From Candidatus Poribacteria bacterium (GTDB lineage Bacteria > Poribacteria > WGA-4E > WGA-3G): a stretch of 59,967 nt of DNA. Location: the NCBI GenBank assembly GCA_022822085.1, contig JAJECK010000055.1, positions 1 to 59,967 on the forward strand, written 5' to 3'. The translations under genes and the position numbers were made by a program. Positions 53,192-59,967 of the stretch are shown piece after piece. Under the pieces are notes generated by a model that was not told the DNA's origin, made no database searches, and was given only the letters and a program-made list of their open reading frames with translations. Position 1 is the first letter of the stretch. Every line of letters starts with the position of its first letter.

Positions 53192-54637
53192 ATGGCATAT
53201 TCCAGTCTCAGAGAATTTGTAAAAGCACTTGACCGGGCAGGTGAACTCAAACGTATAAAAACAGCAGTCTCACCAGACCTTGAAATCACCGAGGTTACTG
53301 ATCGTGTCAGTAAAGACGGTGGACCAGCACTACTGTTTGAAAACGTTGAAGGAAGTGATATGCCGTTGCTAATTAATGCATTCGGGTCTTATTCACGAAT
53401 GACGATGGCACTCGGTGTGGACGACCTGGCACAAATTGCTTATGAAATAGAAGGGATGATTAAAATCGGTCCGCCAGAGTCCCTTCTGGATAAGGTTAAA
53501 ATGCTACGTATCCTATCTCAACTCACTAACTTCCCACCGAAAACTGTCAAACGCGGGGCATCTCAAGAGGTAGTCTTAACAGGTGAAAATGCATCGTTAG
53601 ACAGATTACCTCTGATTAAATGCTGGCCAATGGATGCAGATAAATATATCACTTTGCCGCAAGTATTTACCCACAGTTTAAAAACCGGTCAGCGAAATGT
53701 TGGCACATATAGATTACAGAAACTCAATCCGCACGCATTAGCCATGCACTGGCAGATACACCATGACGGTGCTGCACATCATCGGGAATATAAACAAGCG
53801 GGAGAACAGATGCCAGTAGCAATTGCTATTGGTGGGGATCCTATCATGTCCTACATCGGCACGGCACCACTCCCGTCAGGTATTGATGAACTTCTGTTTG
53901 CAGGTTTCTTACGAAAATCAAACGTTGAGATGGTAGAAGCAAAAACAGTAGATATGATGGTTCCCGCAGATGCTGATATAGTAATTGAAGGGTTTATTGA
54001 ACCAGATGAGACCTGTATTGAAGGACCATTTGGCGACCATACAGGTTTCTATTCTATGCCCGATGAATATCCGGTTTTCCGAATTACTGCCATCACACAC
54101 CGAAAAGACCCTATCTATCAAACCATCATCGTTGGCAAACCACCGATGGAAGATTGCTACATGGGTAAAGCAACCGAACGTATCTTTATGCCACTGATAA
54201 AAACACAACTCCCTGAACTTGTTGATATGAACCTACCACTATTCGGTGTTTTCCACAACTTTGCCCTTATCTCAATAGACAAACGCTATCCATACCAAGC
54301 TAAAAAGATGATGCACAGTTTTTGGGGACTTGGACAACTCATGTTTAGCAAAATCATTATCGTTGTTGATAAGGATGTAGATGTTCAGAATGTTGAGGAA
54401 GTCCTATTTTATGTCGGCAGCAATGTTGACCCGAAACGTGATGTCACAATCGTTGAAGGTCCTGTAGATGTGCTTGATCACGCTGCACCGCTTCTCGGTG
54501 CTGGTTCCAAAATGGGTATTGATGCAACAACAAAATGGCCTGAAGAAGGCTATCACCGAGATTGGCCCCCTGAAATACAGATGTCCGACGAAATCGTGGA
54601 ACTCGTCAATGAACGTTGGAAGAAATACGGTCTGTAA
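53192..54637 (+). CDS. UbiD family decarboxylase
   Basis: 481 residues from ATG 53192 (GAGG 5 nt upstream); an in-frame GTG at 53186 overlaps that site. Motifs of prenylated-FMN decarboxylases are present: MAYSSLREFVKALDRAGEL, YRLQKLNPHALAMHW, IEGFIEPDETCIEGPFGDHTG (with the catalytic Glu pair) and VDKDVDVQNVEEV. UbiD enzymes remove CO2 from aromatic or alpha,beta-unsaturated acids such as 4-hydroxybenzoate relatives. No ubiX (prenyl-FMN synthase) is in the window. The next gene is a TrxR-like flavoprotein 68 nt downstream. Confidence 0.93.
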   Translation: MAYSSLREFVKALDRAGELKRIKTAVSPDLEITEVTDRVSKDGGPALLFENVEGSDMPLLINAFGSYSRMTMALGVDDLAQIAYEIEGMIKIGPPESLLDKVKMLRILSQLTNFPPKTVKRGASQEVVLTGENASLDRLPLIKCWPMDADKYITLPQVFTHSLKTGQRNVGTYRLQKLNPHALAMHWQIHHDGAAHHREYKQAGEQMPVAIAIGGDPIMSYIGTAPLPSGIDELLFAGFLRKSNVEMVEAKTVDMMVPADADIVIEGFIEPDETCIEGPFGDHTGFYSMPDEYPVFRITAITHRKDPIYQTIIVGKPPMEDCYMGKATERIFMPLIKTQLPELVDMNLPLFGVFHNFALISIDKRYPYQAKKMMHSFWGLGQLMFSKIIIVVDKDVDVQNVEEVLFYVGSNVDPKRDVTIVEGPVDVLDHAAPLLGAGSKMGIDATTKWPEEGYHRDWPPEIQMSDEIVELVNERWKKYGL

Positions 54638-54705
54638 ACATTATATCTGTTTCTGTAGTTATATCACTCATATATACGTTTATACTTAACAGATGGAGTG
54701 AAAAG

Positions 54706-55779
54706 ATGGCAGAAACAATTTACGATGTCGCGGTGATTGGTGCTGGTCCAGCAGGAACGCAAGCAGCAATTTCTGCAAGTCATCAAATGCGGCATGTTTT
54801 AGTACTACATTCCGGCAAAGTCAGTTTCAGTCGTGGCAGAGCATACTGGTCAAAGTCAGTTGAAATTGAAGATGCCCCTGTCTTTCCTGGTATTATCGGT
54901 CCAAACTTCGCAAAAGAACTTATGAAGTGGATGGAAAGCAGACCGGTAATGGATTTCATGCTCGGTGAGGAAGAACGGAAGACAGGAATTGATATCAAAG
55001 ACGGAATGGTCACCCGTCTAACGCAGAACAACGGTATCTTTGAATTAGAGGCATCCACAAAAACTCTAAAGAAAGACACGTCGCTGCAAATAGAACATTT
55101 CAAATCCCGCACCGTCGTCGTTGCATCGGGTTTTGATGACAAATGGCCCGACATTGAGTTCCAACCAGATGCTGAACGATTATATAAACAGTATGCTACC
55201 GTGTTTCGTTATGCTGGCAATCGCAAAGGATGGCACGTCTGTATCCGTTGTGATGGACATTTGCATGTCAATGAGCATTTGGCACTACTCGGTGTGGGGG
55301 ACTATATCTATGAAGCAGCGATTGGTGCTCAAGATTTCACCGACAAAATAACTATTCTTACCAATGGACGCCCCCATGGGATGTCTCCCCCAGTGCATAA
55401 ACAAGTTCAAGAAAGAAACATCCAAATCATAGAAACGAAAATCAAGCGACATATCGGTGAAAAAACCGATCTTCTTGGTTTTGAAATGGTTGATGGAACA
55501 GAGTTATTCTTCCACGGTTTCCTTGTTGACGAAGGCTTAATCCCAAATACGAAGTTTTTGGATGGATGGGATTACCAGAAGGACGAAGAAGGATTAATCA
55601 TCGCAAATGAAGATATGCAGATGTTGGATAGTGATGGTGTTCTCATACCCGGTCTTTTTGCTGCAGGGGATATAATTTCCGGTGAACGTAACCTAATTGC
55701 AACTGCCTTTGCACTCGGTCAAGAAGCAGGTTTATCCGCATCCGATTCACTCCGAAAATGGCATTACCCAAAAGATTGA
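54706..55779 (+). CDS. Thioredoxin-reductase-like FAD/NAD(P)-binding oxidoreductase
   Basis: 357 residues from ATG 54706, with GGAG about 9 nt upstream. FAD-binding start DVAVIGAGPAGTQAAISAS, redox pair CIRC in HVCIRCDGH (about residues 178-181, compare CATC in TrxB), NADPH-binding text ALLGVGDYIYEAAIGAQ and C-terminal FAD motif GLFAAGDIISGERN. The fold is TrxR-like, but the N-terminal part has extra segments (RGRAYWSKSVEIED). Whether thioredoxin is its partner is unclear. Confidence 0.85.
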   Translation: MAETIYDVAVIGAGPAGTQAAISASHQMRHVLVLHSGKVSFSRGRAYWSKSVEIEDAPVFPGIIGPNFAKELMKWMESRPVMDFMLGEEERKTGIDIKDGMVTRLTQNNGIFELEASTKTLKKDTSLQIEHFKSRTVVVASGFDDKWPDIEFQPDAERLYKQYATVFRYAGNRKGWHVCIRCDGHLHVNEHLALLGVGDYIYEAAIGAQDFTDKITILTNGRPHGMSPPVHKQVQERNIQIIETKIKRHIGEKTDLLGFEMVDGTELFFHGFLVDEGLIPNTKFLDGWDYQKDEEGLIIANEDMQMLDSDGVLIPGLFAAGDIISGERNLIATAFALGQEAGLSASDSLRKWHYPKD

Positions 55780-55839
55780 TTATTAAATACAAGGTGAGTA
55801 TTAGAACCACACCTATTTAGCATACAAAAGGAATACTAT

Positions 55840-58668
55840 ATGGCTCCAAACGATAGTCCAAAAACGCTATACATCATAGATACACTTGCAGAGATTTTTC
55901 GTTCATTTTACGCAATCCAAACTCGATTAGTGAGCGGAGTGACGGGTGAACCCACAAACGCGATCTACGGCTTTGGGACAACACTTCTCAAACTACTGAT
56001 GGACTACAAAGCAGAATATATCATCGCTGCAATTGATATGCCCGGCGATACCTTCCGTAATGAGATGTATGAGGAATACAAAGGGCATCGCAGAACACCA
56101 CCAGACGACCTCGTCACACAGATTCCTCGTATTCAACAATTCCTTGAAACACTACAAATCCCTGTCATCGGGAAACCGGAACTGGAAGCAGATGATATAA
56201 TCGCATCTGTCACACAGTCCATCTTGGATTCACCAGAGACACAAGATGTGCACGTGTGTATCATCTCAAAGGATAAAGACCTTGAGCAGTTATTATGCGA
56301 TCGCGTTATGATGTTTGACTTGCGTAACGACGTTAAGATTGATGTAGCAGCATTATGGGAAAATAAGGGAATCACACCTGACCAAGTGATTGATACACTT
56401 GCCCTGATGGGAGACACATCTGACAATGTCCCGGGTGTAGAAGGTATCGGATTGAAAACGGCTGCGAAGTTGATACAAGAGTTCGGTTCCATTGAGAATA
56501 TCTACGCCAATATTGAAAAAATAAAGGGAAAACGGCGCGAGAATTTGGAGAAGGCACAAGAATACATAGCACTTTCACAACAATTGGTAACACTAAAACG
56601 AGATGCAGATTTAGATTTTTCTCTGGAACAAGCACGATTTAAAAAACCGGACCTTAGCAAAATCAATCCTCTGTTAGAACAACTTGAACTTAAACGGTTT
56701 TACAATCCGCTTGCTGAATTGGCATCAGGAAACGTTGTATCAGAGCAGGTAAAAGTGGAGGTGCAATCTACCAGAAAAGAACGATTAGAAGCGATGGAGA
56801 AGGAAAAAGAAGCTATCATAGAAGAGGGTAAATTTACGACCGCTGCAACGGGGGACTATTCAGCAGTTACTACAGAATCGGATTTGGATAAACTTGCTGA
56901 TACACTTGCGGTACAGCCGATCATCGCTGTTGATACAGAAACAGATGGGTTGTATCGAAATTCTGCGTTGTGTGGTATCAGTTTCTCATGGAAACCACAG
57001 CAGGGTGTATATGTCCCTATCCGTTCCCCCAATCCTGAAAGCCATTTAGATGAAGCGGCAGTGATATCCAAATTCAAACCGATATTAGAAAATCCTGAAT
57101 TACCGAAATGTGGACACAATTTGAAGTTTGATGCAAGTATTTTCATTCGCCACGGCGTTCAATTGCAAGGTGTTGTTTTTGATACGATGTTGGCAAGCCA
57201 ACTTGTTGACCCACGTCAACCTTCACATAATCTGGACAATCTCGCACTTCTTCACTTAAATCATAAGATGATTCCGCTCTCAGACTTGATTGGGGATGAA
57301 GAAGACTCTACATCCATTGACAAAGTGCCTTTTGAAGATGTCACAAGATACGCTTCGGAGGATACGGATGTCGTTCTCCAACTCTATCACTATTTCAAAC
57401 CGAAACTTGAGGAAACTGAAACAACTGAATTAGTCAGAGAAATAGAGTCACCGCTTGCACCAGTCCTGGCACTCATGGAGTTTAACGGTGTCGTATGTGA
57501 CACAGATGAATTGGAGAAGCAGACCAACATAGTCCGACAACTCGTTGTTGAAAAAGAAAAAGTGATACATGAGTTAGTCGGCTACGAATTCAATATAGAT
57601 TCTCCCGTTCGATTAGCTGAGATATTGTTTGATGACATTGGATTCAAACCTGTCAGACGAACAAAAACAGGGAAGAACTCAACAGATGCAAATGTCCTTG
57701 AAGCACTCGCAGCACAAGAGGACATAAACAACCCAAAAACATCTGTTCCACGGTTAATAATTGAATATCGTCAATGCCGTAATCTACAAAGTACCTACCT
57801 GGGGCAGTTACGACATTCGGTAAATGAAGATACGAAACGCATTCATACGCATCTCTATCAACTGACGACTGCCACCGGACGACTGAAATCTGATAGTCCA
57901 AATCTACAGAATATTCCTGTCCGTTCAGAGATAGGTAGACAATTACGAAAGGTATTCATAGCACCTGAAGGACATAAGTTGATTTGTGCAGACTATTCTC
58001 AGATTGAACTGCGTGTGCTTGCACACTTCAGTGATGATCCGAAACTGGTGGAAATCTTCACCAATGATATGGATATTCATACCTCCGTGGCTGCAGAAGT
58101 ATTCAAGCTAGAACCAGAAGATGTTCCACGCGAAATGAGAGACAAAGCGAAAATTGTGAATTTCGGTATCATCTATGGTGTTTCACCGTCCGGCTTAGCT
58201 CGCAGAATTCAAGGTATGAATGTGAATGAGGCGAAAGAGTTAATCACTGACTATAAAGAACGTTTTCCGGGGATCACTAAATTCTTCCAAGACTGCGTCC
58301 AACAAGCATTAGATCAAGGGTATGTCTCAACGTTAACAGGTAGACGGCGTGCTATTCCTGAACTCTTTGAACCCTCCCAAAGTAGACAAAGTCTCGGAGA
58401 AAGGTTAGCCATCAACACCGTAATTCAGGGGACAGCAGCAGATCTCATTAAAGCAGCGATGGTCAAAGTTCAACACAGAATTGATCGAGATCAGTTAGAA
58501 ATGAAGTTGCTACTGCAGATACACGATGAGCTTGTTCTTGAAACACCTGAAGGATTGGCAGAAAAACATGCTGCCATCGTCTCAGAAGAGATGGAAGATG
58601 CCCTGAAACTCAATGTGCCACTCCGAACTGAAACAGGTATAGGGGATAATTGGATGGATGCGAAATAA
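55840..58668 (+). CDS. polA: DNA polymerase I
   Basis: 942-residue repair polymerase with three domains. 5-prime flap nuclease (about 1-290): GDTFRNEMYEEYKGHR, EADDIIASV and LMGDTSDNVPGVEGIGLKTA. 3-5 exonuclease (about 330-530): IIAVDTETDGL, GHNLKFDASI, YASEDTDVVL, so the four acidic proofreading residues are intact. Polymerase (about 560-942): DYSQIELRVLAHFSDD (motif A), RDKAKIVNFGIIYGVS (motif B), LLLQIHDELVLE (motif C). AAAAGGA precedes the ATG. Normal length for a complete enzyme. Confidence 0.97.
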   Translation: MAPNDSPKTLYIIDTLAEIFRSFYAIQTRLVSGVTGEPTNAIYGFGTTLLKLLMDYKAEYIIAAIDMPGDTFRNEMYEEYKGHRRTPPDDLVTQIPRIQQFLETLQIPVIGKPELEADDIIASVTQSILDSPETQDVHVCIISKDKDLEQLLCDRVMMFDLRNDVKIDVAALWENKGITPDQVIDTLALMGDTSDNVPGVEGIGLKTAAKLIQEFGSIENIYANIEKIKGKRRENLEKAQEYIALSQQLVTLKRDADLDFSLEQARFKKPDLSKINPLLEQLELKRFYNPLAELASGNVVSEQVKVEVQSTRKERLEAMEKEKEAIIEEGKFTTAATGDYSAVTTESDLDKLADTLAVQPIIAVDTETDGLYRNSALCGISFSWKPQQGVYVPIRSPNPESHLDEAAVISKFKPILENPELPKCGHNLKFDASIFIRHGVQLQGVVFDTMLASQLVDPRQPSHNLDNLALLHLNHKMIPLSDLIGDEEDSTSIDKVPFEDVTRYASEDTDVVLQLYHYFKPKLEETETTELVREIESPLAPVLALMEFNGVVCDTDELEKQTNIVRQLVVEKEKVIHELVGYEFNIDSPVRLAEILFDDIGFKPVRRTKTGKNSTDANVLEALAAQEDINNPKTSVPRLIIEYRQCRNLQSTYLGQLRHSVNEDTKRIHTHLYQLTTATGRLKSDSPNLQNIPVRSEIGRQLRKVFIAPEGHKLICADYSQIELRVLAHFSDDPKLVEIFTNDMDIHTSVAAEVFKLEPEDVPREMRDKAKIVNFGIIYGVSPSGLARRIQGMNVNEAKELITDYKERFPGITKFFQDCVQQALDQGYVSTLTGRRRAIPELFEPSQSRQSLGERLAINTVIQGTAADLIKAAMVKVQHRIDRDQLEMKLLLQIHDELVLETPEGLAEKHAAIVSEEMEDALKLNVPLRTETGIGDNWMDAK

Positions 58669-58787
58669 TCTGATAATGAATAAAGGAAATATAAGGACAT
58701 ACAAATTTCAGATAGTAAGGTTTTCTAACACAGTCTATCCGTATAGATTGAATAATTGTATATATCCAAATATGTTGTAAATCAAAT

Positions 58788-58816
58788 TTGACAAATTTGT
58801 TAATTTATAGTATCAT
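58788..58816 (+). promoter_or_regulatory. Promoter of the RRM-protein gene
   Basis: A perfect TTGACA (58788-58793), 17-nt spacer and TATCAT (58811-58816) make this the strongest sigma-70 promoter seen in the window. It lies about 243 bases ahead of the ATG at 59059, implying a leader of roughly 235 nt. Confidence 0.65.
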
Positions 58817-58822
58817 GTTTAT

Positions 58823-59058
58823 GTTTGGGAAATGTGACGGTGTCTGCGAACCACGTTATGCGTAGTATTTTGACAGTTTTACGGTTTGGAACCAGAAGCA
58901 TTCTTGTTGATAGTGTGCGGCTTCCGAATAAGATTGATGAGAATCCCGAGTTCATTTTTACCAATCTTAGCACTGCCAAATGCCTGCCTATAGAACATGC
59001 TGACAGTACTCAGTTTTCTCACATTCCCGTTATTTTCAATTTCAAAAGGAGAAACGAG
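58823..59058 (+). promoter_or_regulatory. Long 5-prime leader of the RRM gene
   Basis: Following the promoter at 58788 there is no gene until ATG 59059. The frame is open from 58825 and in register with the RRM gene, but the ribosome site (AAAAGGAG) is next to 59059, and the N-terminal extension has no match to RRM proteins. A leader of about 235 nt is typical of cold-regulated RNA-binding protein genes, but that function is inferred. Confidence 0.45.
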
Positions 59059-59352
59059 ATGAACATCTACGTTGGCAATGTGCCCTATGCAGCCACAGAA
59101 ACAGACTTGGAAGAAATATTTGAGCCGCATGGACCACTGACATCGGTAACTATTATCCGTGACCGTTATGACGGTCGATCCAAAGGGTATGGGTTTGTTG
59201 AGATGGAAAACCAAGAAGACGGTGAACGCGCAATTGAAGCTCTTGACGGGCAAGAATTAATGGGTCGTCCATTAAAAGTCAATCCTGCACGTCCACGCGA
59301 ACGTCGCTCAGAACCCCGATACCAAAGCCGAAGCCGCTACGAAGAAGAGTAA
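59059..59352 (+). CDS. RRM-domain RNA-binding protein
   Basis: 97 residues: one RNA-recognition motif with RNP2 (NIYVGNVPY, about 2-10) and RNP1 (SKGYGFVEM, about 42-50), then a short Arg/Ser/Glu-rich tail (PRERRSEPRYQSRSRYEEE). This is the layout of cyanobacterial-type Rbp proteins, often induced by cold and active in mRNA stability. Start is fixed by AAAAGGAG 8 nt upstream. It lies after polA but has its own promoter. Confidence 0.92.
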   Translation: MNIYVGNVPYAATETDLEEIFEPHGPLTSVTIIRDRYDGRSKGYGFVEMENQEDGERAIEALDGQELMGRPLKVNPARPRERRSEPRYQSRSRYEEE

Positions 59353-59967
59353 TCACACCGTGGGAAATTCCCACTACGTATTAGATCACACTTCGCGGAA
59401 TTGTAATGCTCTTGTTGTTAACCGACAGGAGCATTCTGCTTTTAAGCAGAATGATAGAAAAAACTACAATTACCTGGACATTGGCGAGGTTCGGAAACCT
59501 CGCCAGCGCGAGTGTGGGGAGTGAATTATAAAAATATGTGGACACCTCTTCTATAGGAGCGATCTCCGAATCGCGAACAAACACTTTGATAGTCGGGAAT
59601 CGGAGTTCCCTCGGACCACTTATAGTAAAAACCACAATTACCTGGACAGTGGCGAGGTTCGGAAACCTCGCCAGCGCGAGTGTAGGGATTGTTGTTCATT
59701 GAAATGTGAACATATTTTCAGATTTTACTATAAAATATAAAGTTATACCATTTCAATAAATTATTGTCTCATTTACGGTAACTATGATTTTAGGTTTTTA
59801 GGTCACAAACTAACAGTTTGTGCTACATAAAAGAGAAATTATATATTAGAATTAGAAATGGCCTATTATCAATCAACACCGAATGGGTTTGGATGGAATG
59901 TACGAATTGCATTTTGTCTGATTGGTGTTGAGTGCCCTATTGTGCCCTATTTTTCGGCTTTTTGGAA
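59353..59967. other. Repeat-rich right-hand region without genes
   Basis: No coding sequence is credible: the open frame on the minus strand runs across repeats. It holds hairpin GTGGGA-n3-TCCCAC (59360-59374), hairpin CATTCTGCTT-n2-AAGCAGAATG (59432-59453), two 60-bp direct repeats (59457-59520 and 59627-59687) that contain the GGCGAGGTT palindrome, and a TAACAGTTTGTGCTA fragment (about 59810-59824) also found at about 40375. Confidence 0.6.
59457..59687. repeat. Two direct copies of the GGCGAGGTT palindromic repeat
   Basis: About 60 bp each (59457-59520 and 59627-59687), about 170 bp apart, differing by few bases. Each contains GGCGAGGTT-n4-AACCTCGCC (59483-59504, 59651-59672). The core also occurs twice at 193-296, near the other end of the window. 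Confidence 0.85.

Noticed and set aside
58825-59058. N-terminal extension of the RRM protein
   Set aside because: The frame is open, but the ribosome site and the conserved RRM start are at 59059. The extension has no RRM similarity and follows closely on a strong promoter.
59381-59635. Minus-strand open frame of 84 codons
   Set aside because: It crosses the direct repeats and hairpins, has no ribosome site, and no protein-like pattern.

Overview
This window is chromosomal DNA from an AT-rich, Gram-negative-type bacterium. It carries lipoproteins with lipoboxes, lspA, a LolA-like protein, a predicted outer-membrane barrel and a Tat system. The mix of Gfo/Idh/MocA oxidoreductases, a phytanoyl-CoA dioxygenase-like protein, LamG-type secreted proteins, WD40/BNR/YCF48 propellers, a broken CRTAC/FG-GAP protein and many palindromic interspersed repeats resembles Candidatus Poribacteria or a nearby uncultivated lineage. 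That placement is inferred from gene style and was not tested by phylogeny. No tRNA, rRNA, phage or intact insertion sequence was recognised.

Layout. 1-890: a repeat-rich leader. 961-3268: a lone periplasmic binding lipoprotein facing a secreted EEP-family phosphodiesterase. 3341-9341 (minus): a housekeeping run of mtaB, rsmE, rpe, a PASTA protein, fmt, an unknown protein and lspA. 9366-13918 (minus): a degenerate IleRS-like protein, yggT, proC and yggS, in the order of the classical yggS-yggT-ileS-lspA locus. 14578-17502 (minus): pgeF, a cupin, a zinc-ribbon coiled coil, tatC and tatA behind a visible promoter. 17757-23961: a LamG protein, then an envelope cluster (TPR, YidD, LolA-like, barrel) with four paralogous small membrane proteins. 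24067-36878: mostly plus-strand accessory metabolism (three Gfo/Idh/MocA proteins, S10 peptidase, GNAT, aldo/keto reductase, MacA/MacB-like pair, SDR, YCF48-like propeller, PhyH). 36907-46799: WD40 protein, sialidase, LamG protein, DUF2851, thiE, SGNH hydrolase, CvpA, a TPR-metallopeptidase and an ECF sigma factor with an FHA protein. 47209-51251 (minus): BMP-type binding protein, 2-hydroxyacid dehydrogenase and hydantoinase A, an apparent operon. 51931-53151: a broken CRTAC/TPR gene split by a LamG/DUF1080-like gene. 53192-59352: UbiD-family decarboxylase, thioredoxin-reductase-like flavoprotein, polA and an RRM protein with a long leader. 59380-59967: repeats matching those at the left end.

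The strongest leads are two. First, three otherwise different secreted proteins end in the same short tail, K-[LI]-A-T-x-W-G-x-[LV]-K, a candidate undescribed C-terminal sorting or processing tag. Second, a full-length IleRS homologue at the canonical ileS locus has lost HIGH, the GSDQHRGWF region and KMSKS, so it looks like a preserved pseudo-enzyme. Secondary leads are the four-paralog membrane family, a MITE with target-site duplication, a sigma/FHA pair and several interspersed repeat families.
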